From Pseudomonas fluorescens (GTDB lineage Bacteria > Pseudomonadota > Gammaproteobacteria > Pseudomonadales > Pseudomonadaceae): 64,000 bases of DNA. Of this stretch, positions 51,444 to 61,755 are shown piece after piece (the stretch's first letter is position 1; each line of letters begins with the position of its first letter). The stretch is taken from positions 1-64,000 of the forward strand of contig NZ_JAGGOG010000020.1 in the NCBI RefSeq assembly GCF_018614655.1. The letters are read 5' to 3'. Under the pieces are notes generated by a model. That model was not told where the DNA came from and made no database searches. It saw only the letters and a list, made by a program, of their open reading frames with translations. The translations under genes were made by a program, and so were the position numbers.

Positions 51444-54368
51444 ATGTCCCTGATAGTTCTACTGCTTCTGCCTTTTATCGGCAGCTGTCTGGCGGCCTTG
51501 CTGCCGCACAACGCACGTAACACTGAATCCCTGCTGGCCGGCCTTGTGGCCCTGGTCGGAACTGTACAAGTCGCCCTGCTCTACCCCCAGATCGCCCATG
51601 GTGGCGTGATTCGCGAAGAGTTCATGTGGTTACCCAGCCTGGGCCTGGACTTCGTGCTGCGCATGGACGGTTTTGCCTGGCTGTTCTCGATGCTCGTCCT
51701 GGGCATCGGCACGCTGGTGTCGCTGTACGCCCGTTATTACATGTCGCCGGAAGACCCGGTGCCGCGGTTCTTCGCATTTTTCCTGGCGTTCATGGGCGCG
51801 ATGCTGGGCTTGGTGATCTCCGGCAACCTGATCCAGATCGTGTTCTTCTGGGAACTGACCAGCCTGTTCTCGTTCCTGTTGATCGGCTATTGGCACCACC
51901 GCGCCGATGCCCGGCGTGGCGCTTATATGGCGCTGATGGTCACCGGCGCAGGCGGCTTGTGCCTGCTGGCGGGGGTGATGCTGCTGGGGCATATCGTCGG
52001 CAGCTATGACCTGGACCAGGTGTTGGCCGCTGGCGACCAGATCCGCGCCCATTCCCTGTACCCGATCATGTTGGCGCTGGTGCTGATTGGCGCCCTGAGC
52101 AAAAGCGCGCAATTCCCCTTCCACTTCTGGCTGCCTCACGCCATGGCCGCACCGACACCGGTGTCGGCCTACCTGCACTCGGCAACGATGGTGAAGGCCG
52201 GCGTGTTTCTGCTGGCCCGCCTGTGGCCGTCGCTGTCCGGTAGCGAAGAATGGTTCTGGATCGTCGGCGGTGCCGGCGCTATTACCCTCCTCCTCGGCGC
52301 CTATTGCGCCATGTTCCAGAATGATCTCAAGGGCCTGCTGGCCTACTCCACCATCAGCCACCTCGGCCTGATCACCTTATTGTTGGGTCTCAACAGCCCG
52401 CTGGCCGCGGTTGCCGCCGTCTTTCACATTCTCAACCACGCGACCTTCAAGGCTTCGCTGTTCATGGCGGCGGGGATTATCGACCACGAAAGTGGCACCC
52501 GCGATATCCGTAAACTCAGCGGCCTGTTCAAGCTGATTCCGTTTACCGCCACCCTCGCCATGGTCGCCAGCGCCTCCATGGCCGGCGTACCGTTGCTTAA
52601 CGGCTTCCTCTCCAAGGAAATGTTCTTCGCCGAGACGGTATTCATCTCCGCCACTGCCTGGCTGGAAATCGCCCTGCCGGTGATCGCCACCATCGCCGGG
52701 ACCTTCAGCGTCGCCTATGCCCTGCGCTTTACCGTGGATGTGTTCTTCGGCCCCCAAGCCACCAACCTGCCGCATACCCCGCACGAACCGCCGCGCTGGA
52801 TGCGTGCGCCGGTAGAGTTGCTGGTGTTTACCTGCCTCTTGGTGGGGATCTTCCCGGCCCAGGTAGTCGGTTCGATCCTTGCCGCCGCCGCCCTTCCCGT
52901 GGTCGGCGGTGTACTGCCTGAATACAGCCTGGCCATCTGGCACGGCTGGAACGCGCCGATGATCATGAGCCTGGTGGCCATGTCCGGCGGCGTCTTGCTC
53001 TACCTGCTGCTGCGCAAGCAACTCAAGCGGGGCCGCTTCAAATACCCGCCGATCATCAGTTACTTCAACGGCAAGCGCGGGTTCGAGCGCACGCTGGTGG
53101 TGATGATGCGCGGGGTACGCAAGCTCGAAAAACGCATCAGCACCAAGCGCCTGCAAACCCAGCTGTTCCTGCTGGTGCTGGCCGCGGTGATCGCCGGTTT
53201 GATCCCGATGCTGCACAGCGGCATCAGTTGGGGCGACCGGCCGAAGATCCCGGGCTCCATCGTCTTCGTGACCCTGTGGCTGCTGGCGATCGCCTGCGCC
53301 CTGGGTGCCGCCTGGCAAGCCAAGTACCACCGACTCGCCGCCCTGACCATGGTCAGCGTCTGCGGGATGATGACTTGCGTCACCTTCGTCTGGTTCTCCG
53401 CACCGGACCTGGCCCTGACCCAGTTGGTAGTGGAAGTGGTGACCACCGTGCTGATCCTGCTGGGCCTGCGCTGGCTGCCACGGCGGATCGAAGACGTCTC
53501 GCCACTGCCTAGCTCGGTGCCCAAGGCGCGCATCCGTCGTCTGCGGGACTTGCTGCTGTCCACCGTGGTCGGTGGCGGCATGGCGTTGCTGTCCTACGCG
53601 ATGCTGACCCGCCAGACGCCCAACGATATCTCCTCGTTCTACTTGAGCCGCGCCCTGCCCGAAGGCGGCGGCAGCAATGTGGTGAACGTGATGCTGGTGG
53701 ACTTCCGGGGCTTCGACACCCTGGGGGAAATCACCGTGTTGGGCGCCGTGGCCCTCACGGTCTACGCCCTGCTGCGACGTTTCCGCCCTTCCAAAGAAAG
53801 CATGCAATTGCCCGCGCAACAGCGCCAACTGGCACCGGACGTGGCCACCGACCTGGTCAACCCGCGCCAGGCCAGCGACACGGCCCTGGGCTTCATGATG
53901 GTGCCTGCCGTGCTGGTGCGCCTGCTGCTGCCGATTGCCCTGGTGGTGTCGTTCTATCTGTTCATGCGCGGCCACAATCAGCCGGGCGGCGGTTTTGTCG
54001 CCGGCCTGGTGATGTCGGTAGCGTTTATCCTGCAATACATGGTTGCCGGCACCCAGTGGGTCGAGGCGCAGATGAGCCTGCGACCGATGCGCTGGATGGG
54101 CTTCGGTTTGCTGTCAGCGACGCTGACGGGGCTCGGGGCACTGTTCGTGGGGTATCCATTCCTCACCACCCACACGCTGCACTTCAGCCTGCCGGTGCTG
54201 GGCGACATCCATATCGCCAGCGCGTTGTTCTTCGACGTTGGCGTGTACGCCGTGGTGGTCGGCTCGACCCTGCTGATACTCACCGCTCTGGGTCACCAAT
54301 CGGTGCGTGCCCATAAACCCAGCAACCAGGCGAAAGCCGCTGCCACGTCTAAAGGAGCTGCCGCCTGA
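51444..54368 (+). CDS. mrpA: Mrp Na+/H+ antiporter subunit A with fused B domain
   Basis: 974 residues. The first about 500 residues are a NuoL/MrpA-type proton channel with the LLIGYWHHR and SKSAQFPFHFWLPHAMAAPTPVSAYLHSATMVKAGVFLL motifs (short: PFHFWLPHAMAAPTPVSA). Then come the MbhD and MbhE segments (about 640-800) and an MrpB-like domain (about 830-950, GHNQPGGGFVAGL). In Bacillus A and B are separate; the fusion is usual in proteobacterial Pha/Sha systems. First gene of a six-gene operon, ending with ATGA overlap into the C gene. Confidence 0.93.
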   Translation: MSLIVLLLLPFIGSCLAALLPHNARNTESLLAGLVALVGTVQVALLYPQIAHGGVIREEFMWLPSLGLDFVLRMDGFAWLFSMLVLGIGTLVSLYARYYMSPEDPVPRFFAFFLAFMGAMLGLVISGNLIQIVFFWELTSLFSFLLIGYWHHRADARRGAYMALMVTGAGGLCLLAGVMLLGHIVGSYDLDQVLAAGDQIRAHSLYPIMLALVLIGALSKSAQFPFHFWLPHAMAAPTPVSAYLHSATMVKAGVFLLARLWPSLSGSEEWFWIVGGAGAITLLLGAYCAMFQNDLKGLLAYSTISHLGLITLLLGLNSPLAAVAAVFHILNHATFKASLFMAAGIIDHESGTRDIRKLSGLFKLIPFTATLAMVASASMAGVPLLNGFLSKEMFFAETVFISATAWLEIALPVIATIAGTFSVAYALRFTVDVFFGPQATNLPHTPHEPPRWMRAPVELLVFTCLLVGIFPAQVVGSILAAAALPVVGGVLPEYSLAIWHGWNAPMIMSLVAMSGGVLLYLLLRKQLKRGRFKYPPIISYFNGKRGFERTLVVMMRGVRKLEKRISTKRLQTQLFLLVLAAVIAGLIPMLHSGISWGDRPKIPGSIVFVTLWLLAIACALGAAWQAKYHRLAALTMVSVCGMMTCVTFVWFSAPDLALTQLVVEVVTTVLILLGLRWLPRRIEDVSPLPSSVPKARIRRLRDLLLSTVVGGGMALLSYAMLTRQTPNDISSFYLSRALPEGGGSNVVNVMLVDFRGFDTLGEITVLGAVALTVYALLRRFRPSKESMQLPAQQRQLAPDVATDLVNPRQASDTALGFMMVPAVLVRLLLPIALVVSFYLFMRGHNQPGGGFVAGLVMSVAFILQYMVAGTQWVEAQMSLRPMRWMGFGLLSATLTGLGALFVGYPFLTTHTLHFSLPVLGDIHIASALFFDVGVYAVVVGSTLLILTALGHQSVRAHKPSNQAKAAATSKGAAA

Positions 54369-54712
54369 TGGAAGAAGTCATCGCAATTGCCATTGGGGTC
54401 CTGGCGGCCTCCGGCGTCTGGTTGATCCTGCGACCACGGACGTTCCAGGTGGTGATGGGCCTGTGCCTGTTGTCCTACGGGGTTAACCTGTTCATTTTCA
54501 GCATGGGCAGCCTGTTTATCGGCAAGGAGCCGATCATCAAGGACGGCGTACCGCAAGACCTGCTCAACTACACCGATCCCCTGCCCCAGGCTCTGGTACT
54601 GACAGCGATCGTGATCAGCTTCGCCATGACCGCGCTGTTTCTTGTCGTGCTGCTGGCCTCCCGGGGCCTGACCGGCACTGACCACGTGGACGGTCGGGAG
54701 CCTAAAGAATGA
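54368..54712 (+). CDS. mrpC: Mrp antiporter subunit C
   Basis: 114 residues, three helices, NuoK-like with MGLCLLSYGVNLFIFSMG and DPLPQALVLTAIVISFAMTA. It lies between A and D in the order of all Mrp operons. Start overlaps the A stop by one base. Required for complex assembly. Confidence 0.92.
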   Translation: MEEVIAIAIGVLAASGVWLILRPRTFQVVMGLCLLSYGVNLFIFSMGSLFIGKEPIIKDGVPQDLLNYTDPLPQALVLTAIVISFAMTALFLVVLLASRGLTGTDHVDGREPKE

Positions 54713-56391
54713 CCTGGATGAATCAACTGATCATCGCGCCGATCCTGCTGCCGTTGCTGACCGCCGGGCTGATGCTGATGCTGGGCGAGAAACATCGCCC
54801 GCTCAAGGCACGGATCAACCTGTTCTCCAGCATGATCGGTCTCGGTATCGCCGTGCTGCTGTTGTACTGGACCCAGAAAGGCGGCCCCGGCTCCATCGGC
54901 GTGTACTTGCCGGGCAACTGGCAGGTGCCGTTCGGCATTGTGCTGGTGGTGGACCAACTGTCCGCATTGATGCTGGTCCTCACCGGGATCATTGGCGTCA
55001 GCGCCCTGTTGTTCGCCATGGCCCGCTGGGACCGCGCGGGCACCAGCTTCCACGCTCTGTTCCAGATCCAACTCATGGGGCTTTACGGTGCATTTCTCAC
55101 CGCCGACCTGTTCAACCTGTTCGTGTTTTTCGAGGTGCTGCTGGCTGCCTCCTATGGCCTGATGCTCCACGGTTCCGGCCGCGCACGGGTATCGGCGGGG
55201 CTGCATTACATCTCGATCAACCTGCTGGCTTCGTCGTTGTTCCTGATTGGCGCGGCGCTGATCTATGGCGTCACCGGCACTCTGAACTTCGCCGACCTGG
55301 CGCTGAAAATCCCCCTGGTACCGGAAGCCGATCGCGGCCTGCTGCATGCCGGCGCGGCGATCCTCGCCGTGGCGTTCCTGGCCAAGGCCGGGATGTGGCC
55401 ACTGAACTTCTGGCTGGCGCCCGCCTACTCCGCGGCCAGCGCGCCGGTGGCCGCGATGTTTGCGATCATGACCAAAGTCGGCGTGTACACCGTGCTGCGC
55501 TTGTGGACCTTGCTGTTCTCCGGGCAAGCAGGCGCCTCGGCGTACTTTGGTGGTGATTGGCTGATCTACGGCGGCATGGCAACCATCATCTGCGCCGCCC
55601 TGGCCATGATCGCCGCGCAACGCCTGGAGCGCATGGCCAGCCTGAGCATCCTGGTATCCGCCGGGATCCTGCTGTCGGCGGTGGGCTTTGCCCAGCCAAG
55701 CCTGACCGCAGGTGCACTGTTCTATCTGCTCAGCTCGACATTGGCCTTGAGCGCGCTGTTCCTGCTGGCAGAACTGATCGAACGCTCGCGCTCGGCCAAC
55801 GATGCGCCGCTGGAAGAAGAAATCGAATCCTTGCCACCGGCCATGGAGTCGCTGCATCCGCCACCTGGCACCAACCTCGACGATGAACAGAAAGCCGTGG
55901 TCGGCCAGGTCATTCCCTGGACCGTGGCCTTCCTTGGCTTGAGCTTTATTGCCTGCGCCCTGCTGATTATCGGCATGCCGCCGTTGTCCGGGTTTATCGG
56001 CAAACTCAGCCTGCTCAGCGCCTTGATCAACCCAATGGGTTTGGGCAACGCCGTCGACGAGCCGATCCGCCCCGCCGCCTGGGGCTTGGTTGCACTGTTG
56101 ATCTTCTCCGGCCTGGCCTCGTTGATCGCCTTCGCTCGCCTCGGTATCCAGCGCTTCTGGACCCCAGAAGAACGTCCGTCGCCGCTGCTGCGCCGCTTCG
56201 AGTGCGTGCCGATCTTCTTCCTGCTCGGCCTGAGCATTGCCCTGACCTTCAAGGCCGAAGCGCTGATGCGCTACACCCAGGCTGCCGCAGAAAGCCTGAA
56301 TAACCCCGAGCACTACGTGATGGCCGTCATGGCCACCCGCCCGGTGCCGAGCCCTGAGGCCCAGGCTGCAGCAGCGGAGGTACAGCCATGA
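54709..56391 (+). CDS. mrpD: Mrp antiporter subunit D
   Basis: 560 residues, about 14 helices. NuoM/NuoN-like antiporter core with FFEVLLAASYGLMLHG and AKAGMWPLNFWLAPAYSAASAPVAAMFAIMTKVGVYT (short: WPLNFWLAPAYSAASAPVAA), the Lys and Glu of the proton path. A loop about 365-400 with acidic residues is longer than in Bacillus. Overlaps C by 4 bases and E by 4 bases. Confidence 0.93.
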   Translation: MTWMNQLIIAPILLPLLTAGLMLMLGEKHRPLKARINLFSSMIGLGIAVLLLYWTQKGGPGSIGVYLPGNWQVPFGIVLVVDQLSALMLVLTGIIGVSALLFAMARWDRAGTSFHALFQIQLMGLYGAFLTADLFNLFVFFEVLLAASYGLMLHGSGRARVSAGLHYISINLLASSLFLIGAALIYGVTGTLNFADLALKIPLVPEADRGLLHAGAAILAVAFLAKAGMWPLNFWLAPAYSAASAPVAAMFAIMTKVGVYTVLRLWTLLFSGQAGASAYFGGDWLIYGGMATIICAALAMIAAQRLERMASLSILVSAGILLSAVGFAQPSLTAGALFYLLSSTLALSALFLLAELIERSRSANDAPLEEEIESLPPAMESLHPPPGTNLDDEQKAVVGQVIPWTVAFLGLSFIACALLIIGMPPLSGFIGKLSLLSALINPMGLGNAVDEPIRPAAWGLVALLIFSGLASLIAFARLGIQRFWTPEERPSPLLRRFECVPIFFLLGLSIALTFKAEALMRYTQAAAESLNNPEHYVMAVMATRPVPSPEAQAAAAEVQP

Positions 56392-56876
56392 AACGCCTGT
56401 TCCCCGCCCCGTGGTTGTCGTTGGCATTGTGGCTCTTATGGCTGGTGCTGAACCTGTCCATCAGCCCCGGCAACCTGTTGCTGGGCGCGATCCTCGGCTT
56501 CGCCGCACCGCTGATGATGGCCCCACTGCGTCCACTGCCGATCCGCATCCGCCGTCCTGGGGTGATCATCCGCCTGTTCTTCCGGGTGGGACGCGACGTG
56601 ATCATCTCCAACCTGCACGTGGCCTGGGGCGTACTGACCTGCGGCTCGCGCCCACCGCGCTCGTGCTTTATCAAAATCCCCCTGGAGCTGCGCGATGCCA
56701 ACGGCCTGGCCGTGCTGGCAATGATCACCAGCGTGACCCCCGGCACCGTCTGGTCCGAACTGGCCCTGGACCGCAGCATCCTGCTGCTGCACGTATTCGA
56801 CCTGGATGACGAAACGCAATTTATCCAGCACTTCAAGCACGCCTACGAACGGCCCCTGATGGAGATCTTCGAATGA
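56388..56876 (+). CDS. mrpE: Mrp antiporter subunit E
   Basis: 162 residues, two N-terminal helices and a soluble domain. ANGLAVLAMITSVTPGTVWSELA (short: TSVTPGTVW) is the signature of MrpE. Position in the operon confirms it. Overlaps both neighbours by 4 bases, so all six subunits are translationally coupled. Confidence 0.92.
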   Translation: MKRLFPAPWLSLALWLLWLVLNLSISPGNLLLGAILGFAAPLMMAPLRPLPIRIRRPGVIIRLFFRVGRDVIISNLHVAWGVLTCGSRPPRSCFIKIPLELRDANGLAVLAMITSVTPGTVWSELALDRSILLLHVFDLDDETQFIQHFKHAYERPLMEIFE

Positions 56877-57151
56877 GCGCCCTGCTCTCCAATGCGATCC
56901 TGTTCAGCCTGTTCCTGTTCTCCCTGGCCATGGTGCTGACCCTGTTCCGCCTGTTCAAAGGCCCATCGGCCCAAGACCGGGTACTCGCGCTGGACTACCT
57001 GTACATCCTGGCGATGCTAATGATGCTGGTGCTAGGCATTCGGTATGCCAGCGACACCTACTTCGAAGCAGCGCTGCTGATTGCGCTGTTCGGCTTTGTC
57101 GGCTCATTTGCCCTGGCGAAATTTCTGCTGCGTGGAGAGGTGATCGAATGA
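56873..57151 (+). CDS. mrpF: Mrp antiporter subunit F
   Basis: 92 residues, three helices, with LFRLFKGPSAQDRVLALD, the MrpF motif with its conserved Asp. It resembles a bile-acid transporter subunit name in older annotation, but the operon position fixes the call. Overlaps E and G. Confidence 0.92.
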   Translation: MSALLSNAILFSLFLFSLAMVLTLFRLFKGPSAQDRVLALDYLYILAMLMMLVLGIRYASDTYFEAALLIALFGFVGSFALAKFLLRGEVIE

Positions 57152-57489
57152 TGCCGTTATGGGTTGAAGGGATCGTGGCCGTGCTGCTGGTACTCAGCAG
57201 CGTATTCGCACTGATCGGCGCGATTGGGTTGCTGCGGATGAAGGACTTCTTCCAACGCATGCACCCGCCGGCACTGGCCTCGACGCTGGGGGCCTGGAGT
57301 GTGGCATTGGCGTCGATCATCTACTTTTCGACGCTCAAGGCCAGCCCGGTGCTGCATGGTTGGTTGATTCCGATCTTGCTGTCGATCACGGTACCGGTGA
57401 CCACCTTGCTGCTGGCGCGCACGGCGTTGTTCCGCAAGCGCATGGCGGGGGATGATGTGCCGGCCGAAGTAAGTAGTCGCCGCACCTAA
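57148..57489 (+). CDS. mrpG: Mrp antiporter subunit G
   Basis: 113 residues, three helices with LIGAIGLLRMKDFFQRMHPPALASTLG, the MrpG signature with its RMHPP. Last gene of the operon; a REP doublet follows the stop by 22 bases. The full Mrp complex exchanges Na+ (or K+) for H+ and serves salt and alkali tolerance. Confidence 0.92.
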   Translation: MMPLWVEGIVAVLLVLSSVFALIGAIGLLRMKDFFQRMHPPALASTLGAWSVALASIIYFSTLKASPVLHGWLIPILLSITVPVTTLLLARTALFRKRMAGDDVPAEVSSRRT

Positions 57490-57511
57490 GCCCTGAAGCG
57501 GACACGGTAAA

Positions 57512-57621
57512 AAATGTGGGAGCGGGCTTGCTCGCGAAAGCGGTGAATCAGACACAGATGTATTGACTGACACGCCACTTTCGCGAGCAAGTCGAATCGT
57601 CGCACCGCCGCTCCCACATTT
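57512..57621. repeat. REP doublet with mismatched arms
   Basis: The left arm is the common form (AAATGTGGGAGCGGGCTTGC), the right arm carries the extended form with GCGAGCAAGTCGAATCGTCG before the closing CGCTCCCACATTT, as in the element at 29917. Pairing is therefore interrupted in the middle. Confidence 0.85.
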
Positions 57622-58003
57622 GGATTGGGGGAATCCGCAGAATCATCTCTAGCCGACAGACCGGATTTACGCTGCCAACCCCAGCAATACCTGATCATCC
57701 GCCCGCACCGAATCGTGAGACGATATATAGCCTTCATGGGCATTGAAAAATTTATCAACGCTGGAGTTCAAGGGTTTAAGCGCACTGTCTTACCCCGTCC
57801 CTTGCATGAGAAACAACTAGCGTGCAGATGATCAGCGCCGTCCCCCTCCAGAATCGTCCCAGTCCGGGAAACGCTCGATTAATCATCAGTGCAGTCTCCT
57901 TGACCGCTACAACCAGCTTGGCCACCACTGAATCTGCAGAACCAAGAATTTTCCGACAGCTTTTTAGGGTTGTCGCTCAGAAGATGCCTCACTAATCTTC
58001 GGC
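57622..58003. other. Gene-free region before the structured leader
   Basis: Nothing that I can call as a gene. A frame 57625-57831 exists but has no ribosome site and no recognisable pattern. At the right end there is a possible sigma-70 promoter (TTGTCG 57970-57975, TAATCT 57993-57998, spacing 17), which would start transcription at about 58004, exactly where the first hairpin of the leader begins. Confidence 0.35.
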
Positions 58004-58235
58004 GGTCGCTGCAAATTCAGCGACCGGGTTTCGCAGCCCGGTTAAACTCTAGACGCACAGCGTCCACCAAAAGATAACGGGCGCTTTTTTATGCCTGATG
58101 TTATGGCGGCTGTGCGCGGGATACCTTCGGGTATGCCGGGTGCCTAGAGTCCCGGTCTGCGAACCTGCGTACAGCTGCCACCCAATTATCGTTTCGCAGC
58201 GATGGGTGGGGGCTCCAAACTCTAGGAGCTTCGTC
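58004..58235 (+). ncRNA. Structured leader RNA with C4-antisense-like layout
   Basis: Elements in order: hairpin GGTCGCTG/CAGCGACC (58004-58025); hairpin CCGGG-TTTCGCAG-CCCGG (58024-58041, copy a1); ACTCTAG (58046-58052, b1); possible terminator GCGTCC/GGGCGC then six T (58060-58090); long-range CGCACAGC/GCTGTGCG (58054-58061 with 58109-58116); UUCG hairpin ATACC/GGTAT (58121-58134); CTAGAGT (58144-58150, b'); CTGCGAA (58157-58163, a'); hairpin CCACCC..ATCG-TTTCGCAG-CGAT..GGGTGG (58178-58209, a2); and GCTCC-AAACTCTA-GGAGC (58212-58229, b2), which hides the ribosome site. So b' and a' can pair either with the upstream or the downstream copies. This is the logic of phage P1/P7 C4 RNA. Confidence 0.7.
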
Positions 58236-58571
58236 ATGATTAAAGACAGTCCGAATCCGCCGTTGGATTCATCCCGGTTTCAAGATTCTGCTCATCGAGC
58301 GATTAGCCATTATTTGAACCCATCTTCGAAACCAGAGCCGTCAGATAACGGAACGGGTCTGTTTGCCGTGCGCGAAGGATTAGATGCAGAAACCTTATTG
58401 ATCAACGCTTCAGAGGATCTGGCGTCAGTCCACGCACTGGCAAGCCATCTGGCTTTTGAGATCGACGGTAATCCTCGAAGCGTGGCTCTGGGAATTTGTC
58501 GGATGCTGGAAGGGGTTCAGTTGATGGTGGAGAAAACACTAAACCTCAATGACAGTACTATTCAGAGATAA
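58236..58571 (+). CDS. Small DUF6124-like protein under leader control
   Basis: 111 residues from ATG 58236 (TAGGAG 8 bases upstream; the longer frame to 58098 lies in the leader). The N-terminus is polar and proline-rich (MIKDSPNPPLDSS). The remainder is helical: GLFAVREGLDAETLLINASEDLASVHALASHLAF (short: GLDAETLLINASEDLASV) and NPRSVALGICRMLEGVQLMVE. It resembles the DUF6124/DUF3077 proteins, which occur in several copies in pseudomonads and whose function is unknown. Expression is likely limited by the leader, because the ribosome site sits in a hairpin. Confidence 0.7.
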   Translation: MIKDSPNPPLDSSRFQDSAHRAISHYLNPSSKPEPSDNGTGLFAVREGLDAETLLINASEDLASVHALASHLAFEIDGNPRSVALGICRMLEGVQLMVEKTLNLNDSTIQR

Positions 58572-58595
58572 ATCCGAAATCGAAGATTGGGCTAA

Positions 58596-58629
58596 AAATG
58601 TGGGAGGTCGCACCGCCCCTCCCACATTT
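58596..58629. repeat. Short REP-derived hairpin
   Basis: AAATGTGGGAGG and CCTCCCACATTT close a 10-base loop. It is a REP doublet shrunk to its outer arms, located between the convergent DUF6124-like and cysS genes, and can serve as a terminator for both. Confidence 0.8.
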
Positions 58630-58644
58630 GGATCGGGTTACCAA

Positions 58645-60033
<1,389 letters not shown>

Positions 60034-60054
60034 AACGGCTTCCTTAAGACTTGA

Positions 60055-61755
60055 TCACTGGCCCCACGAATCACGCAAGGTCACGGTACGGTTGAATACC
60101 GGATGACCTGGTTTCGAGTCCTTGATATCCGCGCAGAAGTAGCCTTCGCGCTCGAACTGGAAACGGTCTTCCGGCTGTGCGTCGCCCAAAGAGGGTTCGG
60201 CACGACAACCCGTGAGTACTTGCAGGGAATCAGGGTTGATGTTGTCGAGGAAGCCGGCGCTGTCTTCGGCCTTTTCAGGATTCGGCGAGCGGAACAGACG
60301 ATCGTACAGGCGCACTTCGCACTCGATGCTGGCAGCGGCCGGCACCCAGTGGACCACGCCCTTGACCTTGCGGCCTTCAGGGTTCTTGCCCAGGGTGTCC
60401 GGATCGTACGAGCAACGCAGTTCGACGATGTTGCCATCGGCGTCCTTGATTGCTTCATCGGCGCGAATCACGTAGCTGCCGCGCAGGCGCACTTCGCCGT
60501 TCGGTTCCAAGCGCTTGTAGCCTTTTGGCGGCTCTTCCATGAAGTCATCGTGGTCGATGTAGATTTCACGGGCAAACGGCAGCTTGCGCACGCCCAGTTC
60601 TTCTTTCTGCGGATGACGCGGCAGTTCGAGGTTTTCGACCTGGTCTTCCGGGTAGTTAGTGATCACGACTTTCAACGGACGCAGCACGCACATGGCGCGC
60701 GGAGCGTTCTGGTCGAGGTCCTGGCGGATGCTGAACTCGAGCATGCCGAAGTCGACCACGCCGTCGGAACGGTTGGTACCGACCATGTCGCAGAAATTGC
60801 GGATCGACGCCGGGGTGTAGCCACGACGGCGGAAGCCCGACAGCGTCGACATGCGCGGGTCGTCCCAGCCATGTACGTGCTTCTCATCAACCAACTGCTT
60901 GAGCTTGCGCTTGCTGGTGATGGTGTAGTTCAGGTTCAGGCGGCTGAATTCGTACTGACGCGGGTGCGCCGGTACCGGCAGGCTGTCGAGGAACCATTCG
61001 TACAGTGGGCGATGGCTTTCGAACTCCAGTGTGCAGATGGAATGGGTGATGCCTTCGATGGCGTCCGACTGACCGTGGGTGAAGTCGTAATTGGGGTAGA
61101 TGCACCACTTGTCACCGGTCTGGTGGTGATGGGCGTGGCGGATGCGGTACATGATCGGGTCGCGCAGGTTCATGTTCGGCGAGGCCATGTCGATCTTGGC
61201 GCGCAGTACGCGGGCGCCGTCCGGGAACTCACCGGCGCGCATGCGGGCGAACCAGTCCAGGTTCTCTTCCACCGAACGGTCGCGGAACGGGCTATTCTTG
61301 CCCGGTTCGGTCAGCGTGCCACGGTATTCCTTGGCCTGCTCAGGGGTGAGGTCGTCGACGTAGGCCTTGCCGGCCTTGATCAGTTCGACGGCCCAATCGA
61401 ACAATTGGTCGAAATACTTCGAGGCATAGCGCACTTCACCGGACCATTCAAAGCCCAGCCACTTGATGTCGCTTTCGATCGCGTCGATGTATTCCTGGTC
61501 TTCCTTGGCCGGGTTGGTGTCGTCGAAACGCAGGTGCGTGACGCCACCGAACTCCTGGGCCAGACCGAAATTCACACAGATCGACTTGGCGTGACCGATG
61601 TGCAGGTAGCCGTTGGGCTCTGGCGGGAAGCGGGTGACGATCTGCGTGTGCTTGCCCGAATCCAGGTCCGCCTGGATGATCGGGCGCAGGAAGTTGACCG
61701 GGACGGCAGGTCCGGCCTTGGAATTCGAGGTAGGGTCGACAGTGGGCTTGCTCAT
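60055..61755 (-). CDS. glnS: Glutaminyl-tRNA synthetase
   Basis: 566 residues from ATG 61755 (AAGGATCC upstream). Class I motif PPEPNGYLHIGHAKS (HIGH 52-55) and the KMSKS equivalent ITSKRKL, followed by HGWDDPRM, as in bacterial GlnRS. It has the two beta-barrel anticodon domains at the end. Charges tRNA-Gln. Divergent from ppiB. Confidence 0.97.
   Translation of the reverse strand: MSKPTVDPTSNSKAGPAVPVNFLRPIIQADLDSGKHTQIVTRFPPEPNGYLHIGHAKSICVNFGLAQEFGGVTHLRFDDTNPAKEDQEYIDAIESDIKWLGFEWSGEVRYASKYFDQLFDWAVELIKAGKAYVDDLTPEQAKEYRGTLTEPGKNSPFRDRSVEENLDWFARMRAGEFPDGARVLRAKIDMASPNMNLRDPIMYRIRHAHHHQTGDKWCIYPNYDFTHGQSDAIEGITHSICTLEFESHRPLYEWFLDSLPVPAHPRQYEFSRLNLNYTITSKRKLKQLVDEKHVHGWDDPRMSTLSGFRRRGYTPASIRNFCDMVGTNRSDGVVDFGMLEFSIRQDLDQNAPRAMCVLRPLKVVITNYPEDQVENLELPRHPQKEELGVRKLPFAREIYIDHDDFMEEPPKGYKRLEPNGEVRLRGSYVIRADEAIKDADGNIVELRCSYDPDTLGKNPEGRKVKGVVHWVPAAASIECEVRLYDRLFRSPNPEKAEDSAGFLDNINPDSLQVLTGCRAEPSLGDAQPEDRFQFEREGYFCADIKDSKPGHPVFNRTVTLRDSWGQ

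Noticed and set aside
52377..54035. Long minus-strand frame inside mrpA
   Set aside because: It lies fully within mrpA and is His/Gln-rich with no domain; the Mrp assignment is certain.
57625..57831. Short frame (68 residues) between mrpG and the leader
   Set aside because: No Shine-Dalgarno, no family pattern, and the first part overlaps the edge of the REP doublet region.
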